DNA of 7,112 nucleotides from an uncultured Oscillospiraceae bacterium (GTDB taxonomy: Bacteria; Bacillota; Clostridia; Oscillospirales; Oscillospiraceae): NCBI GenBank assembly GCA_934546725.1, contig CAKTED010000075.1, positions 1-7,112 on the forward strand, written 5' to 3'. Numbering within the stretch: the stretch's first letter is position 1; each line of letters opens with the position of its first letter. The notes under the pieces are model-generated. The model saw only the letters and a program-made list of their open reading frames with translations. It was not told the DNA's origin and did not search any database. This document shows, piece by piece, positions 1 through 6,225 of this stretch. Made by a program: the position numbers and the translations under genes.

Positions 1-15
1 CGGTAATTTGACCGT

Positions 16-56
16 GAATAGAGAAACAGGGGAAAGGTATTGTCCTTCCCCCTGTT
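16..56 (-). terminator. Probable intrinsic terminator after rpmF
   Basis: Just downstream of the rpmF stop on the minus strand there is a 13-bp stem (arms 44-56 and 25-37, one G-U wobble) around a 6-base loop (38-43). Read on the minus strand, the stem is followed by a T-rich but interrupted tract (TCTCTATT). The opposite strand has no T-run after the stem, so it most likely ends the leftward yceD-rpmF transcript. The weak tract leaves the possibility of partial read-through into whatever lies left of the window. Confidence 0.7.
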
Positions 57-73
57 CTTAAAAGCTTTTGAGA

Positions 74-268
74 TTACTTCGCCGCCTGACCGGCAACCTT
101 GAGAACCTCTCTGCCGTCATAAGTTCCGCAGGCCTTGCAGACTCTGTGGGGCAGGTGGTAAACCCCGCACTTGGGGCAGGCAATGATACCGGGAGTTTCG
201 AGCTTCCAGTGAGAGTTACGTCTCTTATCTCTTCTTGCCTTGGATACTTTTTGTTTTGGAACCGCCAT
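74..268 (-). CDS. rpmF: 50S ribosomal protein L32
   Basis: Small basic protein of the large ribosomal subunit, 64 residues, close to the family's usual size of about 57-65. The N-terminus [17 protein letters not shown] is the characteristic L32 opening, followed by the conserved N-S-H-W segment. Four cysteines (C31, C34, C44, C47) form a CxxC...CxxC zinc ribbon, so this is the zinc-binding (C+) form rather than the cysteine-free paralogue made under zinc limitation in some bacteria. The start is well supported: a perfect AGGAGGTG (274-281) lies 5 bases before the ATG. It sits 41 bases after yceD on the same strand, the usual bacterial order, and is followed by a hairpin terminator. The usual next genes (such as plsX) are not in the window. 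Confidence 0.97.
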   Translation of the reverse strand: MAVPKQKVSKARRDKRRNSHWKLETPGIIACPKCGVYHLPHRVCKACGTYDGREVLKVAGQAAK

Positions 269-309
269 TTTGACACCTCCTCGTGCATAGCTGTGTACAG
301 CAGCGTTAA

Positions 310-810
310 TTAATTATCGGTTTCGTCCAATAGCTGCCCTAATACAGCTAATCTGGGGTCTATATCCTTTTTGCAGGAGCAGGGGCCGTCCCTGAGCGGC
401 TTGCCGCAGTGGGGACAAAGGCCGGGACAATTCTCGCTGCAAAGGAATTTCATGTCCATGTCGAGGACAAAGGCCGTTATGAGGATCTCGTCGAGATCGG
501 CCCTGTCGTTCACGACGGGGTAGATATCGGGGTTATCCTCGTCCTCGAGCTCCGCCGCCAGAGGAGCGGTAACGCTGATGCTCTTCTCAAGCTCATACTC
601 GCTTCCGCAGCGGTCGCACACGCAGAGCATTCTGATATTGAGCGAAGCGGTGAGCGTGAGCACACCGGCGGAATTTACGACCCTGCCCTCGGCGTGCAGC
701 GGAGAGAGATACTCTCGCACGGCCTCGAAGGAGAGGTCTGAAATATCCGGCTCATAAGAAAATGAAACGCTCCCCGGGGCCGAGATTATTCTGTGCAGAT
801 CGAGAAGCAT
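310..810 (-). CDS. yceD: YceD/DUF177 family protein
   Basis: 166-residue member of the DUF177 family, almost always encoded just before rpmF. In other organisms it has been linked to 23S rRNA accumulation or large-subunit maturation, but its biochemical role here is not shown. Visible features are a central cysteine group (C63, C65, C68 in CVCDRC) and a C-terminal cysteine-rich segment (C124, C128, C132, C135, C144, C146) that looks like a zinc-binding ribbon. The typical family ending [11 protein letters not shown] follows. An ATG seven codons further upstream (829-831) is in frame, but it would lie only about 5 bases from the predicted transcription start. The chosen ATG has AGGGGTGA (816-823) 5 bases before it and gives the family-like start MLLDL. 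It is the first gene of the leftward operon with rpmF. Confidence 0.9.
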   Translation of the reverse strand: MLLDLHRIISAPGSVSFSYEPDISDLSFEAVREYLSPLHAEGRVVNSAGVLTLTASLNIRMLCVCDRCGSEYELEKSISVTAPLAAELEDEDNPDIYPVVNDRADLDEILITAFVLDMDMKFLCSENCPGLCPHCGKPLRDGPCSCKKDIDPRLAVLGQLLDETDN

Positions 811-842
811 AATCTTCACCCCTATAACCATGATGCCCGATT

Positions 843-871
843 ATTATAGTGTATGGGACGGACTTTGTCAA
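843..871 (-). promoter_or_regulatory. Consensus sigma-A promoter of yceD-rpmF
   Basis: On the minus strand, TTGACA (866-871) and TATAAT (843-848) are separated by exactly 17 bases, a perfect match to the housekeeping promoter consensus. Transcription should begin near 836, leaving a leader of roughly 26 bases before the yceD ATG at 808-810. A full-consensus promoter fits a gene pair needed for ribosome production. Confidence 0.88.
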
Positions 872-928
872 ATACTTTTTTGCATTTTGAGCCTTTTGAC
901 GCGAAAAAATCGCGCGGATACCGTAAAA

Positions 929-990
929 GCGGCGTGCTGCCAAGCCCCTGCGCGGGGGATTGCGCCGCCTGCGGCCTCTGAATGACGAAA
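929..990 (-). repeat. Possible dispersed intergenic repeat, GC-rich and foldable
   Basis: On the minus strand the block reads GTCATTC-GAG, then a short GCCG/CGGC hairpin, then GCAATCCCC followed by GCGCAGGGG. From memory this resembles a family of dispersed intergenic repeats in Clostridia and other bacteria (GTCATT-GAG-hairpin-CAATCCC), often mis-annotated as small proteins. On the plus strand, GCGGCG (929-934) can pair with CGCCGC (963-968) around an inner CCCC/GGGG stem (945-948 with 954-957). Only one copy lies in this window, so its repeated nature cannot be confirmed here. Confidence 0.4.
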
Positions 991-1085
991 ATGGCGGGTC
1001 TCCGCGTCCACGGGCCGCACTGCCCTGTCTCACCTCTGATTATCACCGGAAACGCGGAAAAAATCAACGGCAAAATTCCCGGCGG

Positions 1086-1120
1086 GGCATAAATTTTATG
1101 CGGCATGGCATAAAAGGCAT
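1086..1120. repeat. Palindrome and GGCAT repeats upstream of hprK promoter
   Basis: Positions 1087-1101 form a 7-bp perfect inverted repeat (GCATAAA, one central T, TTTATGC). GGCATAAA occurs at 1086-1093 and again at 1107-1114, exactly 21 bases (two helical turns) apart, and GGCAT also occurs at 1102-1106 and 1116-1120. The last copy touches the proposed -35 box of hprK, so this could be an operator. No known regulator is recognised from the motif. Confidence 0.35.
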
Positions 1121-1148
1121 TGTAAAAAATAGCAGAATATAATAAAAT
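1120..1148 (+). promoter_or_regulatory. Likely promoter of the hprK cluster
   Basis: TTGTAA (1120-1125) and TAAAAT (1143-1148) are 17 bases apart, each one mismatch from the sigma-A consensus. A perfect TATAAT also occurs at 1138-1143 but has no good -35 box at the right distance. Transcription would begin near 1155, giving a leader of about 40 bases before hprK. Confidence 0.55.
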
Positions 1149-1192
1149 AAAAATAACCGAACTGCGGCGCAGGGGCGCTTTGAGAAGAGAGG

Positions 1193-2176
1193 ATGATAAG
1201 CGTGGAAGAAAAAGAACGAAAGCACGAATATTCCGTGCCGCTTTACAGGCTGGTGGATGAATTTGAGCTTGAAAAGGTATATGTTCCGGAAAACTATAAC
1301 GAGATCATGGTCGAGACGCCCGATATAAACCGACCCGGAATGCAGCTTATCGGTTTTTATAATCACTTCGACAATTATCGCCTGCAAATCATGGGCATTG
1401 TTGAGATAATGTATCTCAGAACGCTGCCGACGGCGGAGCGCGCGAAGATATACGAGCTGCTGCTCAAGAGCCATATCCCCGCGCTCATAATCTGCAACAG
1501 AATGAAGGTAGACCCAAGCTGCATTGAGCTTTCGGAAAAATACGGCGTTCCGCTGCTCAGAACGGACAGAGACACCTCCGAGTTCATGGCGGCCGTCATA
1601 ACGAGCCTGCACCACCATCTCGCGCCGAGGATAACGCGCCACGGCGTTATGGTGGAGGTTTACGGCGAGGGTGTTCTGCTGCTGGGCGAGAGCGGGATAG
1701 GCAAGAGCGAGGCGGCCATAGAGCTTGTAAAGCGCGGCCACCGGCTCGTTGCGGACGATGCCGTGGAGATAAAAAAGGTAGCGTATAATATGCTCATCGG
1801 CTCCGCGCCGGAGATAATCCGCTACTACGTCGAGCTGCGCGGCATAGGCGTTATCGACGTGCGCAAGCTCTTCGGTATGGGCGCGGTCAAGGAAAGCGAA
1901 AAAATAGACATGATAATAAATATCGAGCCCTGGCGCGACGGCTATATGTACGACCGCCTCGGGCTTGATAACAAATACACGGAGATAATGGGCGTGAACG
2001 TGCCGTCCATAACCGTTCCGGTAAAGCCGGGGCGGAACCTTGCCGTCATCATCGAGACGGCGGCGATGCATAACCGCCAGAAGAAGATGGGCATAGATTC
2101 CGCGCTTGAGTTTACCGAGCGCATAAACGCGCAGTTTGATAAGGACATCAAGGTCAGGAAGAATAATTTGCCGTAA
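1193..2176 (+). CDS. hprK: HPr kinase/phosphorylase
   Basis: Bifunctional enzyme that phosphorylates and dephosphorylates the regulatory serine of HPr (and Crh), setting CcpA-dependent carbon catabolite control in Firmicutes. It has 327 residues, slightly longer than the usual ~310. An N-terminal domain (about 1-135) precedes the catalytic core, with H150, the Walker A loop G-E-S-G-I-G-K-S (165-172), the A-D-D acidic pair (188-189) and the family signature E-L-R-G-I-G-V-I-D-V...F-G-M-G-A-V (214-232). All key residues are present. The start is uncertain: the ATG at 1193 directly abuts AGAGG (1188-1192), which would better serve an in-frame GTG at 1202 (9-base spacing). The ATG could instead use the weaker GAGAAG (1182-1186). 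It is first in the cluster and followed 14 bases later by murB. No HPr gene is in the window. Confidence 0.96.
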   Translation: MISVEEKERKHEYSVPLYRLVDEFELEKVYVPENYNEIMVETPDINRPGMQLIGFYNHFDNYRLQIMGIVEIMYLRTLPTAERAKIYELLLKSHIPALIICNRMKVDPSCIELSEKYGVPLLRTDRDTSEFMAAVITSLHHHLAPRITRHGVMVEVYGEGVLLLGESGIGKSEAAIELVKRGHRLVADDAVEIKKVAYNMLIGSAPEIIRYYVELRGIGVIDVRKLFGMGAVKESEKIDMIINIEPWRDGYMYDRLGLDNKYTEIMGVNVPSITVPVKPGRNLAVIIETAAMHNRQKKMGIDSALEFTERINAQFDKDIKVRKNNLP

Positions 2177-2190
2177 CGGAGGGTAAGAAA

Positions 2191-3093
2191 ATGCTCGACG
2201 CCGAAATAAGTGAACTCAGACGCAGTCTGCCGGAGCTGGAAATACGCGAAAACGAGCCGATGGACCGGCACACGAGCTTCAGGACCGGGGGACCCGCGCG
2301 CGTTATGCTGCTGCCGGGGAGCACGGAGGAGCTTGAATGCGCCGTTCGCGCGGTGATCGGGCTTGGAGCGAAGCATTTTATCATGGGAAACGGAAGCAAC
2401 CTGCTGTTTCCCGATGATGGATACGACGGGATCGTCATAAAAACGACCGGCGTCCAGGATACGGCGTCTGTGGGCGGCGGCGTCATACGCGCGGGCTGCG
2501 GGGCGCTTTTATCGCGAACGGCGGCATTTGCGCAGAAGGGCTCGCTTACCGGCATGGAATTTGCCCACGGCATACCGGGGAGCCTCGGCGGCGCGGTGAT
2601 AATGAACGCCGGGGCCTACGGCGGCGAGATGGCGGACATCGTCCGCCGGGTGGTGTATCTTGATTCTGGCGGAGAGCGGCGCGAGGCGGGGCGCGGCGAG
2701 CTGGGCTTTGCCTACCGCAAAAGCCGCTTTGAGCCGGGGGAGACGGTGCTTTTTGCCGAGCTGGAGCTTGCCCCGGGCGACGGGGAGGAGATACTGCGGC
2801 GGATGGCGGAGCTTTCCGGGAAGCGCCGCGCAAGTCAGCCGCTCGATATGCCCTCGGCCGGGAGCGCGTTCAAGCGCCCCGAGGGAGCCTATGCCGCGGC
2901 GCTCATAGACGCAGCCGGGCTCAAGGGGCTGCGCGTGGGCGGCGCGCAGGTATCGGAAAAGCACGCGGGCTTCATAGTGAACGCGGGCGGCGCGAAGAGC
3001 AGCGACGTTCTCGAGCTTATGGACAGGGTCCGCGAGGCGGTTTTCAGGCACAGCGGAGTGGAGCTTGAGCCGGAGATAAGGGTAGTAGAATAG
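2191..3093 (+). CDS. murB: UDP-N-acetylenolpyruvoylglucosamine reductase
   Basis: Cytoplasmic FAD enzyme that uses NADPH to reduce UDP-N-acetylenolpyruvoylglucosamine to UDP-N-acetylmuramate, the second committed step of peptidoglycan precursor synthesis. At 300 residues it matches the shorter MurB form of Firmicutes. FAD-binding motifs are visible: H-T-S-F-R-T-G-G (27-34), G-N-G-S-N-L-L-F, and the G-I-P-G-S-L-G-G...N-A-G-A-Y-G-G-E segment. Likely catalytic residues by family alignment are Y175 in the Y-R-K-S motif, S225 in A-G-S-A-F-K, and E295 in the terminal L-E-P-E-I-R. The start has GGAGG (2179-2183) 7 bases before the ATG. Position and spacing suggest co-transcription with hprK. The 122-base gap after it, with a hairpin, could separate it partly from rapZ. 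Confidence 0.97.
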   Translation: MLDAEISELRRSLPELEIRENEPMDRHTSFRTGGPARVMLLPGSTEELECAVRAVIGLGAKHFIMGNGSNLLFPDDGYDGIVIKTTGVQDTASVGGGVIRAGCGALLSRTAAFAQKGSLTGMEFAHGIPGSLGGAVIMNAGAYGGEMADIVRRVVYLDSGGERREAGRGELGFAYRKSRFEPGETVLFAELELAPGDGEEILRRMAELSGKRRASQPLDMPSAGSAFKRPEGAYAAALIDAAGLKGLRVGGAQVSEKHAGFIVNAGGAKSSDVLELMDRVREAVFRHSGVELEPEIRVVE

Positions 3094-3151
3094 CGAGGTC
3101 TCGCGGAAATGCTGGCGTTTCATTTAAAGACTTATGTACTGAAGCGTTTCG

Positions 3152-3173
3152 CAAACCGCCGAAAGGCGGTTTG
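3152..3173 (+). other. GAAA-tetraloop hairpin in the murB-rapZ gap
   Basis: CAAACCGCC (3152-3160) and GGCGGTTTG (3165-3173) form a perfect 9-bp stem closed by a GAAA (GNRA-type) tetraloop. The stem is followed by AAAGATACAG rather than a T-run, so it is not a standard intrinsic terminator on the plus strand, nor is there a T-run after it on the minus strand. It lies 42 bases upstream of the rapZ ATG. It may be a transcript-stabilising or processing structure; its role is unknown. Confidence 0.6.
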
Positions 3174-3215
3174 AAAGATACAGATGGACGGCTGAGGGGT
3201 CAAAGGAGGAAGCTT

Positions 3216-4073
3216 ATGGAATTTTTCATCATATCCGGACTTTCGGGCGCGGGCAAGAGCCGCGTTGCGAACATTCTTGAGGATCTTGATTTTTACTGCG
3301 TGGATAACATGCCGGTCGTGCTCATGCCCATATTTGCCGAGCTCTGCCTTGCAACGAAAGGGCGGTACGATAAGGTCGCGCTCGTGACGGACGTGCGCGG
3401 AAGAGAGAGCTTCGACGAGCTTTTTGCCTCGCTCGAGCGCATGCGCGAGCTTGGCGTGGAGTATAAGATAATCTATATAGAGGCGTCGAACAGCGTTATC
3501 CTCAAAAGATACAAGGAAACGCGCCGCCGCCATCCTCTCGACCCGGACGGAACGGCCGTGGACGAGGCGATAAACAAGGAAAAAAAGCTGCTCGCGCCGA
3601 TACGCGACCGGGCGGATTACATTATAAATACGAGCGAATACACCATTGCCCAGCTCCAGCACCGCGTGATGGACCTTTTTGCCAACGACGCGGAGCTGCG
3701 CGGGCTGCATGTGAACGTGGAATCCTTCGGCTTCAAGTATGGCGTTCCGAACGATGCCGACCTGGTTTTCGACGTTCGCTTCCTGCCGAATCCGTATTAC
3801 GTTCCGGAGCTGAGCCATCAGTGCGGACTTGACGCGCCGGTGCGCGACTTCGTTTTCAGCTATGACCAGACGAAGGAATTCATGAAAAGGCTGACGGACC
3901 TTATCGGCTTCCTCCTGCCGCAGTATGCCGAGGAGGGCAAGCCCTCGATAGTTATCGCCATAGGCTGCACGGGCGGCCATCACCGCAGCGTGGCCATAGC
4001 GCAGGCCGTGGCGGAATTTGCCGCCGCCGAGGGCTATGCCACGGACTGCACGCACAGGGACGTGGACAAATGA
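3216..4073 (+). CDS. rapZ: RapZ/YvcJ family nucleotide-binding protein
   Basis: P-loop protein of the RapZ (YvcJ) family, 285 residues, the usual length. In Escherichia coli RapZ binds glucosamine-6-phosphate and the GlmY/GlmZ small RNAs to tune glmS; in Bacillus the homologue hydrolyses nucleotides and affects competence, so the role here is inferred only as family-like. Walker A is G-L-S-G-A-G-K-S (8-15), followed by V-D-N-M-P (29-33) and D-V-R-G-R-E (59-64). The C-terminal domain carries D-V-R-F-L-P-N-P and G-C-T-G-G-H-H-R-S-V (250-259). An in-frame ATG at 3171 would add 15 residues, but it lies within the upstream hairpin. The chosen ATG has AAAGGAGGA (3202-3210) 5 bases before it and gives the family N-terminus. 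Its stop overlaps the whiA start (ATGA). Confidence 0.95.
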   Translation: MEFFIISGLSGAGKSRVANILEDLDFYCVDNMPVVLMPIFAELCLATKGRYDKVALVTDVRGRESFDELFASLERMRELGVEYKIIYIEASNSVILKRYKETRRRHPLDPDGTAVDEAINKEKKLLAPIRDRADYIINTSEYTIAQLQHRVMDLFANDAELRGLHVNVESFGFKYGVPNDADLVFDVRFLPNPYYVPELSHQCGLDAPVRDFVFSYDQTKEFMKRLTDLIGFLLPQYAEEGKPSIVIAIGCTGGHHRSVAIAQAVAEFAAAEGYATDCTHRDVDK

Positions 4074-4966
4074 GCTTTTCTTCCGAGGCAAAGGCTGAGC
4101 TCTGCCGCCAGCCGATAAGTAAAAAATGCTGTACTGCGGCGGAGATATATGGTATACTCCTTTACTGCAACACCTTTTCGGCGGACGAGATCCGCATAAT
4201 CACAGAATCAAGGCCGTTTGCCCAGCGCGTGGAAAAGCTTTTTGCACGCGCTTTTTCGTGGACGCCGGACGTAAGGTCGGGCGCCGGGGCGGCGGAGGGC
4301 AAGGCCGTGCTCGAGGTGAGCGACGGCAGGCGGATAGAGGAGGTCTTCGAGCGCTTCGGCTATGACCGCGAGCGCATCCTGGCGCACCACATAAATCTCA
4401 GCCTGCTGGAATCGGACTGCTGCCGCGTGGCCTTCATGCGCGGCGTTTTTCTCGCGGGCGGCTCCGTGACGGACCCGAGGAAAAACTATCATCTCGAGCT
4501 TGTGACGAGCCACTTCAACGTGAGCAACGAGATAATGGCCATGCTGCTCGAGATGGGCTTTTCTCCGCGCAATCTGCGCCGGGGCGGCAACTGCGTTACA
4601 TATTTCAAGCAGAGCGAGGCCATCGAGGACCTGCTTACGATGCTCGGCGCGCCCGTGGCCGCCATGGAGATAATGAACGCCAAGGTGGAGAAGGATATGC
4701 GCAACAGCATAAACCGCAAGGTGAACTGCGACACCGCCAACGTTGAAAAGCAGGTGAACGCGGCGCAGGCGCAGATAGAGGCCATCGGCCGCCTTGAAAG
4801 CTCCGGAGCCCTTGAGGGCCTGGGCGAAAAGCTGCGCGAAACGGCGCGCCTGCGGCTGGAGAACCCGGAGGCGAGCATATCCGAGCTTGCGGCCATGACG
4901 CGGCCGCCGGTTACGAAATCCTGCCTGAACCACAGGCTTAGAAAAATAATGGAGCTATCCAGATAA
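4070..4966 (+). CDS. whiA: DNA-binding protein WhiA
   Basis: WhiA, 298 residues, close to the usual ~310. The family combines a degenerate LAGLIDADG homing-endonuclease-like fold with a C-terminal helix-turn-helix. It controls sporulation genes in Streptomyces and affects division and chromosome segregation in Bacillus. Visible features are the N-terminal M-S-F-S-S-E-A-K-A-E-L, the segment R-G-V-F-L-A-G-G-S-V-T-D-P-R-K-N-Y-H-L-E (124-143) corresponding to the LAGLIDADG region without catalytic acids, N-R-K-V-N-C-D-T-A-N, and the terminal helix-turn-helix (about 268-296). The ATG lies in an ATGA overlap with rapZ and has only a weak upstream GGGA, so translation is probably coupled to rapZ. 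In many Firmicutes yvcK lies between rapZ and whiA; here there is no room for it. Confidence 0.96.
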   Translation: MSFSSEAKAELCRQPISKKCCTAAEIYGILLYCNTFSADEIRIITESRPFAQRVEKLFARAFSWTPDVRSGAGAAEGKAVLEVSDGRRIEEVFERFGYDRERILAHHINLSLLESDCCRVAFMRGVFLAGGSVTDPRKNYHLELVTSHFNVSNEIMAMLLEMGFSPRNLRRGGNCVTYFKQSEAIEDLLTMLGAPVAAMEIMNAKVEKDMRNSINRKVNCDTANVEKQVNAAQAQIEAIGRLESSGALEGLGEKLRETARLRLENPEASISELAAMTRPPVTKSCLNHRLRKIMELSR

Positions 4967-4981
4967 GAAAGGCATGTTAGA

Positions 4982-6202
4982 ATGAAAGAGAGAATTTCTC
5001 AGAAGCGGACGGATCCGAGGTACGGCTACGTTGTCCTTGTTCTGCTCTGCATCGGCATTACGATGCCGAACTTTGCGCAGTACCAGATAACGGGCTTCGG
5101 CAAGGAGGCCATAGCGAAATTTCTTGGCCGCGAGCTGAATGACAGCCAGTTCAGCCTCATAAACATGGCACCGCTCGTTCCGGGCGCTTTTCTGAGCCTT
5201 GTTTCCGGCCTGCTCGTCGACCGCTTCGGCCCGAGAAAGGTCATAGTTACGGGCGTTGTGCTCTCGGCGATCGGCGTTGTCCTGCGCGCGACGGTGGATT
5301 CCTACGCCGCAATCACGGCGTCCATGATCCTCATGGGCGTTTGCGCAACGTTTCTCAACTCCAACGGCGCAAAGGTGCTCGGAACGTGGTTCGCGCCCGC
5401 GAAGGCAAGCGCTCTGCTCGGCGTTTTCCTTGCGATAGCGAACATATCCATGTCGCTCGGCACCGGAACGGCCGCGGCGTTCGGCTCCGTTCACAGCGCT
5501 TTCGTCTTCGCGGCGGGCATGGCCGTCGTAACGGCCGTTTTGTGGATAATTTTCATGCGCGACAATAAAACAGGCGAGGCGCAGGAGGGAAAGGCGGAGC
5601 ACGTTCCGGTAAGGGAGTGCATCAGGGTCTGCGCAAAGAGCAGGGGCGTGTGGCTTTCCGCCTTCTGCATGATGTGCATCTGCACGGCCGCCGTGGCATC
5701 CTCGCAGTTTCTGCCCACGGCGCTTCAGTCGCGCGGCGTCGCGCCGGGGACGGCTTCGCTCTGCGGCATGTGCATAACGCTTGGCGGCACCATAGGCTGC
5801 CTTGCCTCTCCGCTGCTTTCCTCGGCGCTTAAAAAGCCGAAGAACTGGATGTTCGGCGGCGGACTTGTCGCGGCGGTCGGCATCGCCTTCGCGTGGAGGA
5901 TAGAGAGCATACCGGTAATGACGGTCTGCCTTATCATCACAGGCTTCCTTACCTCCGGCTTTTCGCCCATTATCTGCTCGCTGCCACTCAAAATGAAGGA
6001 GATAGGCCCCAGATACGCCGGAACGGCGGGCGGCTTTATCGCCACCATCCAGCTTTTCGGCAACGTTGTGCTGCCGACGTATGTTATCTGCAACCTTGTG
6101 GGCAACAATAACTATAACGCAATGGTCATCTGCTTCGGCGTGCTCATGCTCATATTCTGCGCGCTGTGTCTGTTTCTGCCGATGGGCGACAGGAAGAACT
6201 GA
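4982..6202 (+). CDS. Major facilitator superfamily transporter, substrate unknown
   Basis: Inner-membrane secondary transporter of 406 residues with about 12 predicted membrane helices in two halves, the usual MFS size. The first helices lie near 16-34, 57-79, 86-105, 107-130, 141-166 and 171-191. The signature motif A between helices 2 and 3 is clear as G-L-L-V-D-R-F-G-P-R-K-V (76-87). A hydrophilic central loop (about 192-215) links the halves. Helices 7-8 are notably rich in cysteine. The substrate cannot be told from the sequence; it may be a small organic anion or similar, but that is a guess. AAAGG (4968-4972) precedes the ATG by 9 bases. It starts 15 bases after whiA and is followed 23 bases later by a LacI-type regulator, which probably controls it or related genes. 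Confidence 0.9.
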   Translation: MKERISQKRTDPRYGYVVLVLLCIGITMPNFAQYQITGFGKEAIAKFLGRELNDSQFSLINMAPLVPGAFLSLVSGLLVDRFGPRKVIVTGVVLSAIGVVLRATVDSYAAITASMILMGVCATFLNSNGAKVLGTWFAPAKASALLGVFLAIANISMSLGTGTAAAFGSVHSAFVFAAGMAVVTAVLWIIFMRDNKTGEAQEGKAEHVPVRECIRVCAKSRGVWLSAFCMMCICTAAVASSQFLPTALQSRGVAPGTASLCGMCITLGGTIGCLASPLLSSALKKPKNWMFGGGLVAAVGIAFAWRIESIPVMTVCLIITGFLTSGFSPIICSLPLKMKEIGPRYAGTAGGFIATIQLFGNVVLPTYVICNLVGNNNYNAMVICFGVLMLIFCALCLFLPMGDRKN

Positions 6203-6225
6203 GTCCACGGAAAAGAGGAGAGGAC

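Larger units (their letters stand above)
811..1192. other. Divergent intergenic region between yceD and hprK
   Basis: This stretch of about 380 bases separates the leftward yceD-rpmF unit from the rightward hprK cluster and holds no convincing gene. Reading frames in it, on either strand, have no ribosome binding site or recognisable protein. From left to right it contains the yceD promoter, a small CGCGA/TCGCG inverted repeat (900-914), a GC-rich structured stretch resembling a dispersed repeat (about 929-990), a 7-bp palindrome with nearby GGCAT repeats (1086-1120), and an AT-rich segment with the likely hprK promoter. I see nothing specific in about 991-1080. Confidence 0.8.

Noticed and set aside
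752..1142. Several small open frames in the divergent intergenic region (for example 752-1033 and 822-1106 minus, 960-1142 plus)
   Set aside because: They have no good ribosome binding site or recognisable protein, overlap promoters and a repeat-like block, and have low-complexity arginine/proline-rich translations.
1064..2071. Long minus-strand open frame of 335 codons opposite hprK
   Set aside because: It is a shadow of hprK in GC-rich DNA; the plus strand carries the complete HPrK motifs.
3139..3152. TGAAGCGTTTCGCA as a catabolite-responsive (cre) site before rapZ
   Set aside because: It resembles a cre site but lacks one base in the left half relative to the TGNNARCG consensus, so the match does not hold.
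3152..3173. Intrinsic terminator between murB and rapZ
   Set aside because: The stem is strong, but no T-tract follows it on either strand.
4955..6208. 417-codon minus-strand open frame opposite the transporter
   Set aside because: The translation is highly charged and unlike any protein family, while the plus strand encodes a clear MFS protein with motif A.
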